From Halarsenatibacter sp964462585 (GTDB taxonomy: Bacteria > Bacillota > Halanaerobiia > Halanaerobiales > Halarsenatibacteraceae): a DNA stretch of 9,353 nucleotides. Under the pieces are notes generated by a model, which did not search any database, was not told the DNA's origin, and saw only the letters and a program-made list of their open reading frames with translations. Positions 1 to 6,170 of the stretch are shown piece after piece (the first letter of the stretch is position 1; each line of letters starts with the position of its first letter). A program made the position numbers and the translations under genes. Location: assembly GCA_964462585.1 (NCBI GenBank), contig CAYXAK010000070.1, positions 1 through 9,353 on the forward strand. The letters run 5' to 3'.

Positions 1-43
1 TAGGCAGTATGGAGATGGTCCAGAGCAGTAATGTGAATTCCAT
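1..43 (-). CDS. N-terminal fragment of a divergent, probably membrane-associated protein (truncated by the window edge)
   Basis: Only about 14 codons are present. On the - strand an ATG at 43-41 opens a frame reading MEFTLLLWTISILP that runs off the left edge without a stop. It is preceded by a good Shine-Dalgarno sequence, GGGAGG (51-56 on + coordinates), at a 7-base spacing. A candidate promoter lies further upstream at 80-108. The residues are strongly hydrophobic, like the first membrane segment of a transporter or other integral membrane protein. Family and function cannot be read. The support is the combination of start codon, ribosome binding site, promoter and coding character. The fragment is too short to exclude chance. 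Confidence 0.42.
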   Translation of the reverse strand, partial: MEFTLLLWTISILP

Positions 44-79
44 GTTGTGGCCTCCCGCATATGTTGGAGTCTATCTTAA

Positions 80-108
80 GTTGTAGCATCAAAAAGAGTC
101 GATGTCAA
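80..108 (-). promoter_or_regulatory. Candidate sigma-70-type promoter for the leftward gene
   Basis: On the - strand a perfect -35 TTGACA (103-108) is followed after 17 bases by TACAAC (80-85), which matches the -10 consensus at 4 of 6 positions. A TG one base upstream of the -10 makes it an extended -10. It points toward the start codon at 43. It overlaps the ATG at 102 on the + strand, one reason not to use that ATG as the start of the rightward gene. Confidence 0.45.
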
Positions 109-146
109 ATTTAAGGAAAGATCACTTAAATCAAAATGGAATTATC

Positions 147-156
147 AGAGGGGGAG
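147..156 (+). promoter_or_regulatory. Ribosome binding site that decides a GTG start for the PLP enzyme
   Basis: AGAGGGGGAG lies 5-7 bases upstream of an in-frame GTG at 162. The earlier in-frame ATG at 102 has only a weak purine run before it and sits inside the divergent promoter. GTG 162 is therefore the better start. Confidence 0.7.
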
Positions 157-161
157 ATATT

Positions 162-1457
162 GTGGAAAGTGAACTTATGCCGCCCGCTTTGCTGCAGGAG
201 CTCAGGGAGAAATTTCACTATGTGGAGACCAGTCCCTATGCCGGCAGGAGAATATTTCTGGATTCGGTTTCAGGTGCGCTGCGGCTGAAAACTATGGGTG
301 AGAGGGCTTTAGAAGAGGTTATCTCCTATGCTCAGAAGAAGAGGGTCGATCCGGCCTCAGAGCATTTCGCCGAGGTAAAGCAGAGCTTCAAAGAAGATGC
401 ACATCTTCTCTTCGGCAGTGATGAGGGACATATCATGCCCGCCATGAGCGGCACTCATGCCATCTTTCGCTGTGTGAACGCCGTCTGCGCCGGAGCCCGG
501 GAAGGGGCGAATATCGTTACAAGCAGCCTGGAACATCCGGCTGCCTATGAAGCCACAGAGCTTTTTGCCCGCCAGTACGGCCTTGAGCGCCGGGTGGCGG
601 ATTTTGATCCCGCCAGCGGTCGGGTGCGGCCGCAGGATGTGCTGGAGCTGGTCGATGAAGAGACCGCCCTGCTCATGCTGATTCACGGTTCCAATGTGAC
701 CGGGGCTATCAACGATATCGAAGAGATTGTGAGCCGGGCCCGGGAGATAAATTACGATCTGTTTGCCGTTATCGACGGTGTACAGTACGCACCCCACGGC
801 CTTATAGATGTGGATGAGCTGGATGTCGATGCCTATGTGATCAGCGGCTACAAGCTTTTCGGCAAGAAGGCCAGCGGCATTGCCTGGTTCAACGATCGCT
901 TTGACCGGCTGCCTCACTGGCAGTTCAGCGAGCGCCCTGAGGGCGAATGGGCTCTGGGGGCCGAGGATGAGTCCACATATGCCGGCTTTTCAGCCGTTAT
1001 CGACTATCTGCGCTGGCTTGGTGAAGAGCTGTCAGAGGAAGAGGAGAACGGGCTGGAGGATAGAAAATTGATAGGAAGGGCTTTTGAGGGTATTAAGGCC
1101 CACACCTGTGCCCTGATGGAACTGGCCTTTGAGGGCGATGAAGATGAGAGTATAAGAGGGCTGAAAGATATGGAGAGAATACGCCTTCTGGGCTGGGATG
1201 GTCTGGCCCGGCCCCGCACGGGTCTCATCTCATTTCGGGCTGCCGGCCTGGATTCCGGCGAGCTGGCCGAGAAATATTTCCATGAGGCCCGCATCAGCCT
1301 CTCCACCCGTGAAGACAATATCTACGGCCGCCATGTACTTAAGGTGCTGGATGTTGAGGATCTAATCAGAGCGTCCATCTGCCACTACAACTCTCCGGAT
1401 GAGATCAGGGAGTTTCTGCAGGCCACCAAAAAGTTACAGCACGGAGAGGAGATTTAA
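162..1457 (+). CDS. Class V-fold PLP-dependent enzyme (SufS/isopenicillin-epimerase-like aminotransferase or lyase), GTG start
   Basis: A 431-residue fold-type I PLP enzyme, about the family's usual length. Numbering is from GTG 162. SGTHA (96-100) matches the cofactor-phosphate loop. SSLEHP (121-126) carries the His that stacks on the PLP ring. DGVQYAPH (205-212) supplies the Asp and Gln that contact the ring. SGYKLFG (228-234) contains the predicted Schiff-base lysine, K231. The C-terminal RASICHYN (403-410) matches the substrate-carboxylate Arg and the YN element of class V enzymes. The loop holding the catalytic cysteine of SufS-type desulfurases reads STREDNIYGRH here and has no Cys, so cysteine desulfuration looks unlikely. 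Transamination, epimerisation or beta-elimination of an amino acid remain possible. It is probably cytoplasmic and shares an operon with the dehydrogenase starting 5 bases after its stop. The family call is firm; the reaction is not. Confidence 0.9.
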   Translation: MESELMPPALLQELREKFHYVETSPYAGRRIFLDSVSGALRLKTMGERALEEVISYAQKKRVDPASEHFAEVKQSFKEDAHLLFGSDEGHIMPAMSGTHAIFRCVNAVCAGAREGANIVTSSLEHPAAYEATELFARQYGLERRVADFDPASGRVRPQDVLELVDEETALLMLIHGSNVTGAINDIEEIVSRAREINYDLFAVIDGVQYAPHGLIDVDELDVDAYVISGYKLFGKKASGIAWFNDRFDRLPHWQFSERPEGEWALGAEDESTYAGFSAVIDYLRWLGEELSEEEENGLEDRKLIGRAFEGIKAHTCALMELAFEGDEDESIRGLKDMERIRLLGWDGLARPRTGLISFRAAGLDSGELAEKYFHEARISLSTREDNIYGRHVLKVLDVEDLIRASICHYNSPDEIREFLQATKKLQHGEEI

Positions 1458-1462
1458 GGGAT

Positions 1463-2494
1463 ATGGCCTCATCTGAAACTGGCGCCAGGAAAAAACTCAA
1501 AATCTTTTGGGCTGATTTCCCTTTTCCCGATCTCCAATGGGAGAGAAAGAAGCTGGAAGAGAGCTCCCTGCAAGTTGAGCTAGAGGAAGAATGGTGTGAG
1601 ACGGCGAAGGAGGTGATCGCGGGAGCGTCCGGTGCCGATGCTCTTCTGGTTCATCACGCTCCGGTCACTGCCGCTGTCATCGAAGAGCTCGATCAACTTA
1701 AAGTTATAGGGCGCTATGGGGCCGGCTATGATATGGTCGATGTGGAGGCAGCCACAGCCGCCGGCATACCGGTGATAAATGATCCCGGCTACTGTGTGGA
1801 AGAGCTCACAACACATGTGCTGGCACTGATGCTGACACTGAACAGGAAAATCCTTCCCCTTAACGATCTGGTGCAGGGCGGAGGCTGGCAGAGTGATGAG
1901 GATTTTCGATCTGCCGGAGAGATTCACCGCCTTGCCGGACAGAAACTGGGTGTGGTGGGTCTGGGCCGGACCGGAATGAGGCTGGCCGAAAAGGCTGAAG
2001 CCCTGGGGCTTGAGCTTCTGGTCTGGGACAGGCGGGCGGAGGAGAAGTTAGCCTCGCGTTCCGATCTGAAAAATCTCAGAGCAGCTGAGCTGAAAGAGCT
2101 GCTGGAGAAGGCTGATATCATATCACTCCATCTGCCTTTGACCTCTGAAACTGAGGGTATCATCGGGCGGGAGGAGCTTGAGCTGATGAAGGAGAACGCC
2201 ATTCTCATCAACACAGCCCGCGGCGGCCTGCTGGAGGAGAAGGCGCTGGTTACAGCACTTACAGAGGGAGAGATTGCCGGTGCCGGTCTGGATGTCTTTC
2301 AGAAAGAGCCGCTGCCGGCAGACCATCCCCTGCTCAGGCTGGCAGAAGAGAGGGAAAATCTGATACTGACACCTCATGCAGCCTTCTATTCTGAAGAGGC
2401 TGAGGCTGAGCTGAGGGAGAGCATTTTAGAGCAGGTTATAGCGGCACTGCAGGGTGAGAAGCCAGATCACATAATAAATGATGAAGTCTGGTGA
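1463..2494 (+). CDS. CtBP-type D-2-hydroxyacid dehydrogenase, NAD-dependent
   Basis: 343 residues, family-typical length. It is predicted to reduce a 2-oxo acid to its D-2-hydroxy acid, or the reverse, with NAD(H) in the cytoplasm. The N-terminal catalytic half has RYGAGYD (84-90) and the NDPGYCVEELTTH segment (106-118) typical of the CtBP-like subgroup. The Rossmann fold has GLGRTG (166-171). D189 ends the next strand, which favours NAD over NADP. The catalytic triad is visible: R253 in NTARGG, E282 in KEPLP and H305 in TPHAA. ATG 1463 follows GGAGAGGAG (1443-1451), which overlaps the end of the upstream PLP-enzyme gene, so the two are probably co-transcribed and translationally linked. The pair suggests an amino acid / 2-oxo acid / D-hydroxy acid conversion. 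The protein is acidic (about 64 Asp/Glu to 35 Lys/Arg by hand count). The substrate is unknown. SerA is a less likely alternative because no C-terminal ACT domain is present. Confidence 0.93.
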   Translation: MASSETGARKKLKIFWADFPFPDLQWERKKLEESSLQVELEEEWCETAKEVIAGASGADALLVHHAPVTAAVIEELDQLKVIGRYGAGYDMVDVEAATAAGIPVINDPGYCVEELTTHVLALMLTLNRKILPLNDLVQGGGWQSDEDFRSAGEIHRLAGQKLGVVGLGRTGMRLAEKAEALGLELLVWDRRAEEKLASRSDLKNLRAAELKELLEKADIISLHLPLTSETEGIIGREELELMKENAILINTARGGLLEEKALVTALTEGEIAGAGLDVFQKEPLPADHPLLRLAEERENLILTPHAAFYSEEAEAELRESILEQVIAALQGEKPDHIINDEVW

Positions 2495-2550
2495 GATCAA
2501 GAAAAATATTGGGTGCGAGAAAATAAAAAAAATTAGCAGCCGGACAAAAA

Positions 2551-2563
2551 TACGCGTATACGC
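2551..2563. promoter_or_regulatory. Two overlapping palindromes upstream of the TRAP genes, candidate operator
   Basis: TACGCGTA (2551-2558) and GCGTATACGC (2554-2563) are both perfect palindromes that share five bases. They stand in an AT-rich intergenic region, 10 bases upstream of the proposed -35. A GTATAC core is reminiscent of GntR/FadR-type operators, which often control organic-acid uptake genes. That assignment is inference, and no regulator gene is in view. Confidence 0.4.
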
Positions 2564-2573
2564 TAACATTTTA

Positions 2574-2602
2574 TTGCATGTAATTTGAAATACTGATAAT
2601 AT
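2574..2602 (+). promoter_or_regulatory. Candidate promoter of the TRAP transporter operon
   Basis: TTGCAT (2574-2579) and TAATAT (2597-2602) are separated by 17 bases and are moderate matches to the -35 and -10 consensus. This would give a leader of roughly 80 bases before the start at 2687. The 192-base gap after the dehydrogenase gene and the change in base composition both favour a separate promoter here. I saw no convincing terminator between 2495 and 2550, so read-through from the enzyme genes is also possible. Confidence 0.4.
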
Positions 2603-2628
2603 GTTAATGTGATAAAAGTGAACATATT
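2598..2628. repeat. Inverted repeat overlapping the proposed -10, possible repressor site
   Basis: AATATGTT (2598-2605) and AACATATT (2621-2628) are perfect 8-base inverted repeats with a 15-base spacer. The complementarity continues imperfectly outward (GATA on the left, TTATC on the right after one or two extra bases). It covers the proposed -10 and transcription start, where a repressor would bind. A chance origin in AT-rich DNA is possible. Confidence 0.35.
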
Positions 2629-2686
2629 CATTATCGGTCGTCTTTCAATTTATTATCCAAAACACTAGGGAACGAGGGGGAAAAAT

Positions 2687-3724
2687 ATGAGAAAATTATT
2701 TTCAGGAACTGTCGGAATTTTGCTCATGCTGATGCTGGCTTTTACTCTTTTTGCCTCTGCACCTGCACATGCGGTACAGGAAGTTGATTGGGGGACAGCT
2801 TCAGTGGGCTCCTCCGGACATGCCGCTTTAACTTCTTTGACCACCGTTTTGAATCGAGAGATGGAAGATTACAATTTTAACGTGCTGCCTACGGCAGGTG
2901 CCGTGCAGTCCATGATTCAGTATGGCATGAACGATGTGGATGCTTTCTATGGAGCCGATGTTGGATTTCTGGAATATGCAGAAGACAGAAGACGATTGGA
3001 AGGTTTTGCCGACCAGACTGAAAGAGATCTGGTGCAGACTTTTTGGGGCTACACACTGGAAGTGGGTCTGGCTATCAGAGCTGATGATGTTGATAAGTAT
3101 GAGGAGTGGAGAGATTTAGAAGGAGAAACTGTTTTTACAGGGCCGGCTCCCTGGGATGTGCGGGCAGCTATGTTACACCCTATGGAAGTTCTGGATGTAG
3201 GACATGACTATACTGAGATAGATCTAGATATGGTTGGTAGCTCTCTGGGGGCAGGCCATGTAGAGGCCATCAACGCTTATACTTCAGGCGAGAGGACTGT
3301 GCCCAGCTGGTTGATGGAAGCAGAGATGGAAACAGATATCGCTGTATTAAATCCCAGCGAAGAAGAGGTGGAAATGCTGGAAGATGAAGGCATAGAGGTT
3401 GTTTCCGTTGATTCCGACGTTTTTGAAACAGATCCTATGGTAGATGAGGTTATCAGGGTGCCATTCTTCTACGGCTTTCATACCGGTCCTGAAGTAATGT
3501 CGGAAGAAGATGTGGTGGAGATGCTAGAAGTAATTAAAGAAAATACTGAAGAGCTGGAAGAATCTGATGCCACATTCGGGCAGATAAATGAGGACTTCAT
3601 CGATATTCAGGTGAGGGGAATTCGATCCACACATGAAGATATAAAAGTTCATCCCGGTCTGGCCGCTTTTCTTCAGGATCATGGTGCCTGGGAAGAGGAG
3701 TGGGATGACAGAATAATGGAATAA
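2687..3724 (+). CDS. TAXI-family TRAP transporter periplasmic solute-binding protein
   Basis: 345 residues. It captures a solute in the periplasm and delivers it to the fused membrane subunit encoded next. A clear signal peptide has MRK, a hydrophobic core, then APAHA with predicted cleavage after A29. No lipobox cysteine is present, so it should be soluble and periplasmic rather than a lipoprotein. The mature start (WGTASVGSSGH, 35-45) and TAGAVQSMIQYG (69-80) align with the GTG..G and TGGS-type motifs of TAXI proteins, with divergence in the first. The protein is extremely acidic, with about 75 Asp/Glu to 16 Lys/Arg in 316 mature residues and only three lysines, as in proteins exposed to high salt. 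The start is supported by GAGGGGG (2674-2680) six bases upstream. TAXI proteins are known to bind glutamate-like amino acids or dicarboxylates in some species, but the ligand here cannot be read. Confidence 0.9.
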   Translation: MRKLFSGTVGILLMLMLAFTLFASAPAHAVQEVDWGTASVGSSGHAALTSLTTVLNREMEDYNFNVLPTAGAVQSMIQYGMNDVDAFYGADVGFLEYAEDRRRLEGFADQTERDLVQTFWGYTLEVGLAIRADDVDKYEEWRDLEGETVFTGPAPWDVRAAMLHPMEVLDVGHDYTEIDLDMVGSSLGAGHVEAINAYTSGERTVPSWLMEAEMETDIAVLNPSEEEVEMLEDEGIEVVSVDSDVFETDPMVDEVIRVPFFYGFHTGPEVMSEEDVVEMLEVIKENTEELEESDATFGQINEDFIDIQVRGIRSTHEDIKVHPGLAAFLQDHGAWEEEWDDRIME

Positions 3725-3751
3725 CGGGAACACATTTTAAATGTTAGTTAT

Positions 3752-3783
3752 AACAGGGGGCAGGGTAAAATGTGCCCCCTGTT
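3752..3783 (+). promoter_or_regulatory. Strong stem-loop between the TRAP binding-protein and permease genes
   Basis: AACAGGGGGCA (3752-3762) and TGCCCCCTGTT (3773-3783) form a perfect 11-base-pair, GC-rich stem with a 10-base loop, 27 bases after the binding-protein stop. CTTAAATTTAT follows, which is too broken for a strong terminator. A partial attenuator or 3'-end stabiliser that keeps binding protein in excess over permease is the usual role of such elements. The ATG at 3770 begins in the loop and is not a credible start. Confidence 0.75.
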
Positions 3784-3833
3784 CTTAAATTTATACAGGT
3801 TGTTGAGGTTTTCCATTTTTGCAAAAAATAGTT

Positions 3834-3840
3834 CAGGGGG
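3834..3840 (+). promoter_or_regulatory. Ribosome binding site of the TRAP permease, fixing its start at 3848
   Basis: CAGGGGG lies 7 bases before ATG 3848. The in-frame ATG at 3842 is only one base from it, too close, and the in-frame ATG at 3770 lies in a hairpin loop. The same seven bases occur in the 5' arm of the upstream hairpin (3754-3760), so the hairpin's 3' arm (CCCCCTG, 3775-3781) could pair with either copy. Confidence 0.7.
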
Positions 3841-3847
3841 AATGAAT

Positions 3848-5857
3848 ATGGCAGGAAAGAATGAAGCTGAAGATGCTATATTTGCCGATAAAAAAACCGT
3901 TGAAAAAGCAATTGAAATTCTTTATTATACTCTCTCAATTTTCTTTGTTGTATATCTTATTCGATACCTGTTTCTGGGAATCGGTGGCCCGGCCCTGCTG
4001 GCAGTTACCCTGATACCTATCGCTTATATAATTGTTGTTTTAGCTGATATGAGGAAAGATGAATATTATCCGGGCTTACCGGAAGCTGTGCGATACGGAA
4101 TGATATTGGTCATAACGATATTGGGTTTGGCTTCCAGTATATATATGTCCTTAAATTATGATGCAATCAGGATGCTCAGGCTGGGTCGCTGGAATACGAT
4201 GGATTATATATTTGCCACAATACCGGTTATTTTCACACTGGAATATGCTTACAGAAAGTATAAGCCAATATTTATAATAGTGGCGGCTCTGCTTTTATAT
4301 GCCGCTTATGGTTACATGGTTCCTGGAATGTTTAGGCATTCAGGTCTGAGCTGGACCCGTATTTTACAGGCTATGAGTCTGGAGATGGATACCGGGGTTT
4401 ATGCTGATCTTCCCCAGCTGGGATTGACACTGATCGTCTCTTTTATAATGATTCTGGGCTTTTTGCGGGGTTTTGGCTGCATTCGTTCTATAATGAAGTG
4501 GGCTTCTAAAATAGCTAAAATATCTGTCCATGCCCTGCCCCAGTCAGCAGTAGTGGGTTCCTTTGCGGTGGCCATGGTCAGCGGCAGCGGGCCTGCCAAT
4601 GCAGCCACAACTGGAGCAGTGACTATTCCAGCATTGAAGAAAGCAGGCTTTCCTGCCCTTCATGCTGCTTCGATTGAGACCGCTTCTTCTTTAGGGGGGC
4701 AGCTGATGCCGCCTGTGATGGGAATTACAGCTTTCATCATGGTGGAATTTCTCAACGTAAGTTATTTTGATGTGATAATTCGGGGTTTCGGTCCGGCGAT
4801 AGTCTACTTTGTATCGGTGAGCCTGGCCGTATTTTTGCTCACCATCCAGTATCAGGAGGAGAGAGAATATTCTCAGGATGAGGCTTCTCTACTTGAGGAA
4901 GCTAAAATTACGATTATCGATAGAGCTAATTTTCTGGCTTTCGTAGCTGTTATAACTTCCCTGATTTTGTTGATGGGTGTGGTAAGAATGACTGCTATGG
5001 CAGCAGCAGTGAGGGTGCTGGTAGGACTAGTCATATTCCTTACGGCTGTATTCTTGCTGGACAATTTCAGAGATCTGCGCGGCTGGCAGGGGGTTAAACA
5101 ATTTCTTGCCCCTTATTTTCGATCGGTTGATACCCTGGCGTCTTTAGGAGCTGATTTAGCGGTGCTTCTATCAGTGCTGGGTATGCTGGCAGGAGCACTG
5201 GAGATAACAGGTGTGCCCACCCGAATAGGTGCTCTGATGGTTCAGGCGGCTTCTATACATGTAGTATTGGTGGTAGGGGTTGCCTTTTTATTCGGTTATG
5301 TGCTGGGCATGGGATTGCCGCCAGCTCCGGTTTATATAATGGTTGCTCTGGCTGTAGCTCCGACTATGACCGATCTGGGTCTGCACACCTGGTCCGTGCA
5401 TTTCTTTGCCTTTTTCATAGGAGTCTTTGGGCACCTGTCTCCTCCCACCTCGCTCACTGCCGCTGTCACCTCTAAGGTGGCAGGTTCCAATTATACCAGA
5501 ACTATAATCAAATCACTTGAATACTGTCTGCCATTGCTGGTGCTTATGGCAGCGGTATTTACCCGGCCCAATATGGTAGTAGAGTTGGGAGCAGCTCAGG
5601 TATGGTCTGCGGCAATAGTGGCGATAGGGACAGTGGGGCTCACCTTCGCATTGCATGGCAAATACCATAATAATAAGATAAAGGATCGCATGATAAGATC
5701 TGTACTGGCAGTTATATCGGGATTAGTTCTCTTTTATCCCAGCCTCACTGTAGCTTACTTTATGTTAATTCCAGCTATTGCTTTTATTGTATATGGTTTT
5801 TACCTTGCTGCCAGTGGTCGTCTGCAGGTCATAGCTGAAACCAGACGGGCATCCTAA
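3848..5857 (+). CDS. TAXI-type TRAP transporter fused membrane subunit (DctQ-like plus DctM-like)
   Basis: 669 residues from ATG 3848, typical for fused TRAP permeases of TAXI systems. It couples solute uptake to an ion gradient, probably Na+, across the inner membrane. The N-terminal part (about 20-210) has several hydrophobic segments in the place of the small DctQ-like subunit. The rest is the large DctM-like subunit with its two inverted halves. The first has SGSGPANAATTG (from residue 245) and GGQLMPPVMG (283-292). The second has GMGLPPAPVY (487-496) and HLSPPTSLTAAV (529-540). These conserved hairpin-loop motifs form the ion and substrate site. No frameshift or truncation is seen. It follows the binding-protein gene on the same strand and is closed by a hairpin terminator 51 bases after its stop. 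A 5' extension to 3770 is open but lacks a ribosome binding site. Confidence 0.95.
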   Translation: MAGKNEAEDAIFADKKTVEKAIEILYYTLSIFFVVYLIRYLFLGIGGPALLAVTLIPIAYIIVVLADMRKDEYYPGLPEAVRYGMILVITILGLASSIYMSLNYDAIRMLRLGRWNTMDYIFATIPVIFTLEYAYRKYKPIFIIVAALLLYAAYGYMVPGMFRHSGLSWTRILQAMSLEMDTGVYADLPQLGLTLIVSFIMILGFLRGFGCIRSIMKWASKIAKISVHALPQSAVVGSFAVAMVSGSGPANAATTGAVTIPALKKAGFPALHAASIETASSLGGQLMPPVMGITAFIMVEFLNVSYFDVIIRGFGPAIVYFVSVSLAVFLLTIQYQEEREYSQDEASLLEEAKITIIDRANFLAFVAVITSLILLMGVVRMTAMAAAVRVLVGLVIFLTAVFLLDNFRDLRGWQGVKQFLAPYFRSVDTLASLGADLAVLLSVLGMLAGALEITGVPTRIGALMVQAASIHVVLVVGVAFLFGYVLGMGLPPAPVYIMVALAVAPTMTDLGLHTWSVHFFAFFIGVFGHLSPPTSLTAAVTSKVAGSNYTRTIIKSLEYCLPLLVLMAAVFTRPNMVVELGAAQVWSAAIVAIGTVGLTFALHGKYHNNKIKDRMIRSVLAVISGLVLFYPSLTVAYFMLIPAIAFIVYGFYLAASGRLQVIAETRRAS

Positions 5858-5907
5858 ATAAGGCTTCTGATCATCAATAAAAATAGTGTAAAGTCTAGAT
5901 CCATCAC

Positions 5908-5944
5908 TAAAGGCGCCGGATGATTTCTTTATCCGGCGCCTTTA
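5908..5944. terminator. Intrinsic terminator of the TRAP operon, probably bidirectional
   Basis: A perfect 14-base-pair stem (TAAAGGCGCCGGAT paired with ATCCGGCGCCTTTA) has a 9-base loop. Transcripts in either direction emerge with TTTA after the GC-rich stem. The + side continues AATAAT. The T run is short but the stem is very stable. It lies between the convergent TRAP permease and tRNA-Cys genes and could end both transcripts. Confidence 0.85.
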
Positions 5945-5962
5945 ATAATGCACAAATAAAAA

Positions 5963-6039
5963 TGGAGGTGGGGGCTGGATTTGAACCAGCAATTGAGGGC
6001 TTGCGACCCTCTGCCTTAACCGGGTTTGGCCACCCCACC
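5963..6039 (-). tRNA. tRNA-Cys (anticodon GCA), 3' CCA encoded, with C at position 33
   Basis: Read on the - strand, a full cloverleaf forms. The acceptor is GGTGGGG with CCCCACC. The D stem is GCC with GGC around a 12-base loop containing GG. The anticodon stem is GAGGG with CCCTC, and the T arm is GCTGG, TTCAAAT, CCAGC. A T discriminator and CCA follow. The anticodon GCA (complement of 6002-6004) and the U73 discriminator, a main cysteine identity element, both indicate tRNA-Cys. The anticodon loop reads TCGCAAG, so position 33 is C instead of the almost invariant U, and position 38 is G. The stem cannot be shifted to restore U33 without two mismatches. It is transcribed from a consensus promoter at 6081-6109, leaving a leader of about 35 bases. 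Confidence 0.93.
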
Positions 6040-6080
6040 GCATTTTATTGCTGCAATAGTTATCGCCTCTTCCAGCCTGA

Positions 6081-6109
6081 ATTATAGTAAATATCGATCG
6101 TGATGTCAA
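6081..6109 (-). promoter_or_regulatory. Perfect-consensus sigma-70 promoter of the tRNA-Cys gene
   Basis: On the - strand, TTGACA (6104-6109) and TATAAT (6081-6086) are both exact consensus hexamers with the ideal 17-base spacer. The predicted transcription start near 6074 lies about 35 bases before the mature tRNA 5' end at 6039. No UP element was judged. Confidence 0.88.
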
Positions 6110-6131
6110 GGTGGAAGCAGTGCCATTTTTC

Positions 6132-6161
6132 TTGACAGCTGGTCAGCAAAAGGGGTATAAT
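6132..6161 (+). promoter_or_regulatory. Perfect-consensus sigma-70 promoter of the ABC permease operon
   Basis: TTGACA (6132-6137) and TATAAT (6156-6161) are exact consensus hexamers with an 18-base spacer, one longer than ideal. Predicted transcription starts near 6168, giving a leader of about 94 bases before the ATG at 6262. Its -35 is only 22 bases from the -35 of the divergent tRNA promoter. Confidence 0.85.
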
Positions 6162-6170
6162 ATCCTCGAA

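Noticed and set aside
3..86. Open + frame ending in TAG at 84-86, possible 3' end of an upstream gene
   Set aside because: Only 27 codons without a stop, expected by chance fairly often. The - strand reading has a start, ribosome binding site and promoter and explains the region better.
102..161. 20-codon N-terminal extension of the PLP enzyme from ATG 102
   Set aside because: It has a poor ribosome binding site and overlaps a divergent promoter, while the in-frame GTG at 162 has a strong Shine-Dalgarno sequence.
357..917. 186-codon open frame on the - strand
   Set aside because: It is antisense to the conserved core of the PLP enzyme and looks like a shadow of GC-rich codon usage.
3770..3847. 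26-codon N-terminal extension of the TRAP permease
   Set aside because: Its ATG starts in the loop of the intercistronic hairpin with no ribosome binding site, whereas ATG 3848 is ideally placed after AGGGGG.
5963..6039. Alternative reading of the tRNA as tRNA-Ala (anticodon CGC)
   Set aside because: It requires shifting the anticodon stem, which breaks two base pairs, and U73 with a T3-A70 pair does not fit alanine identity.
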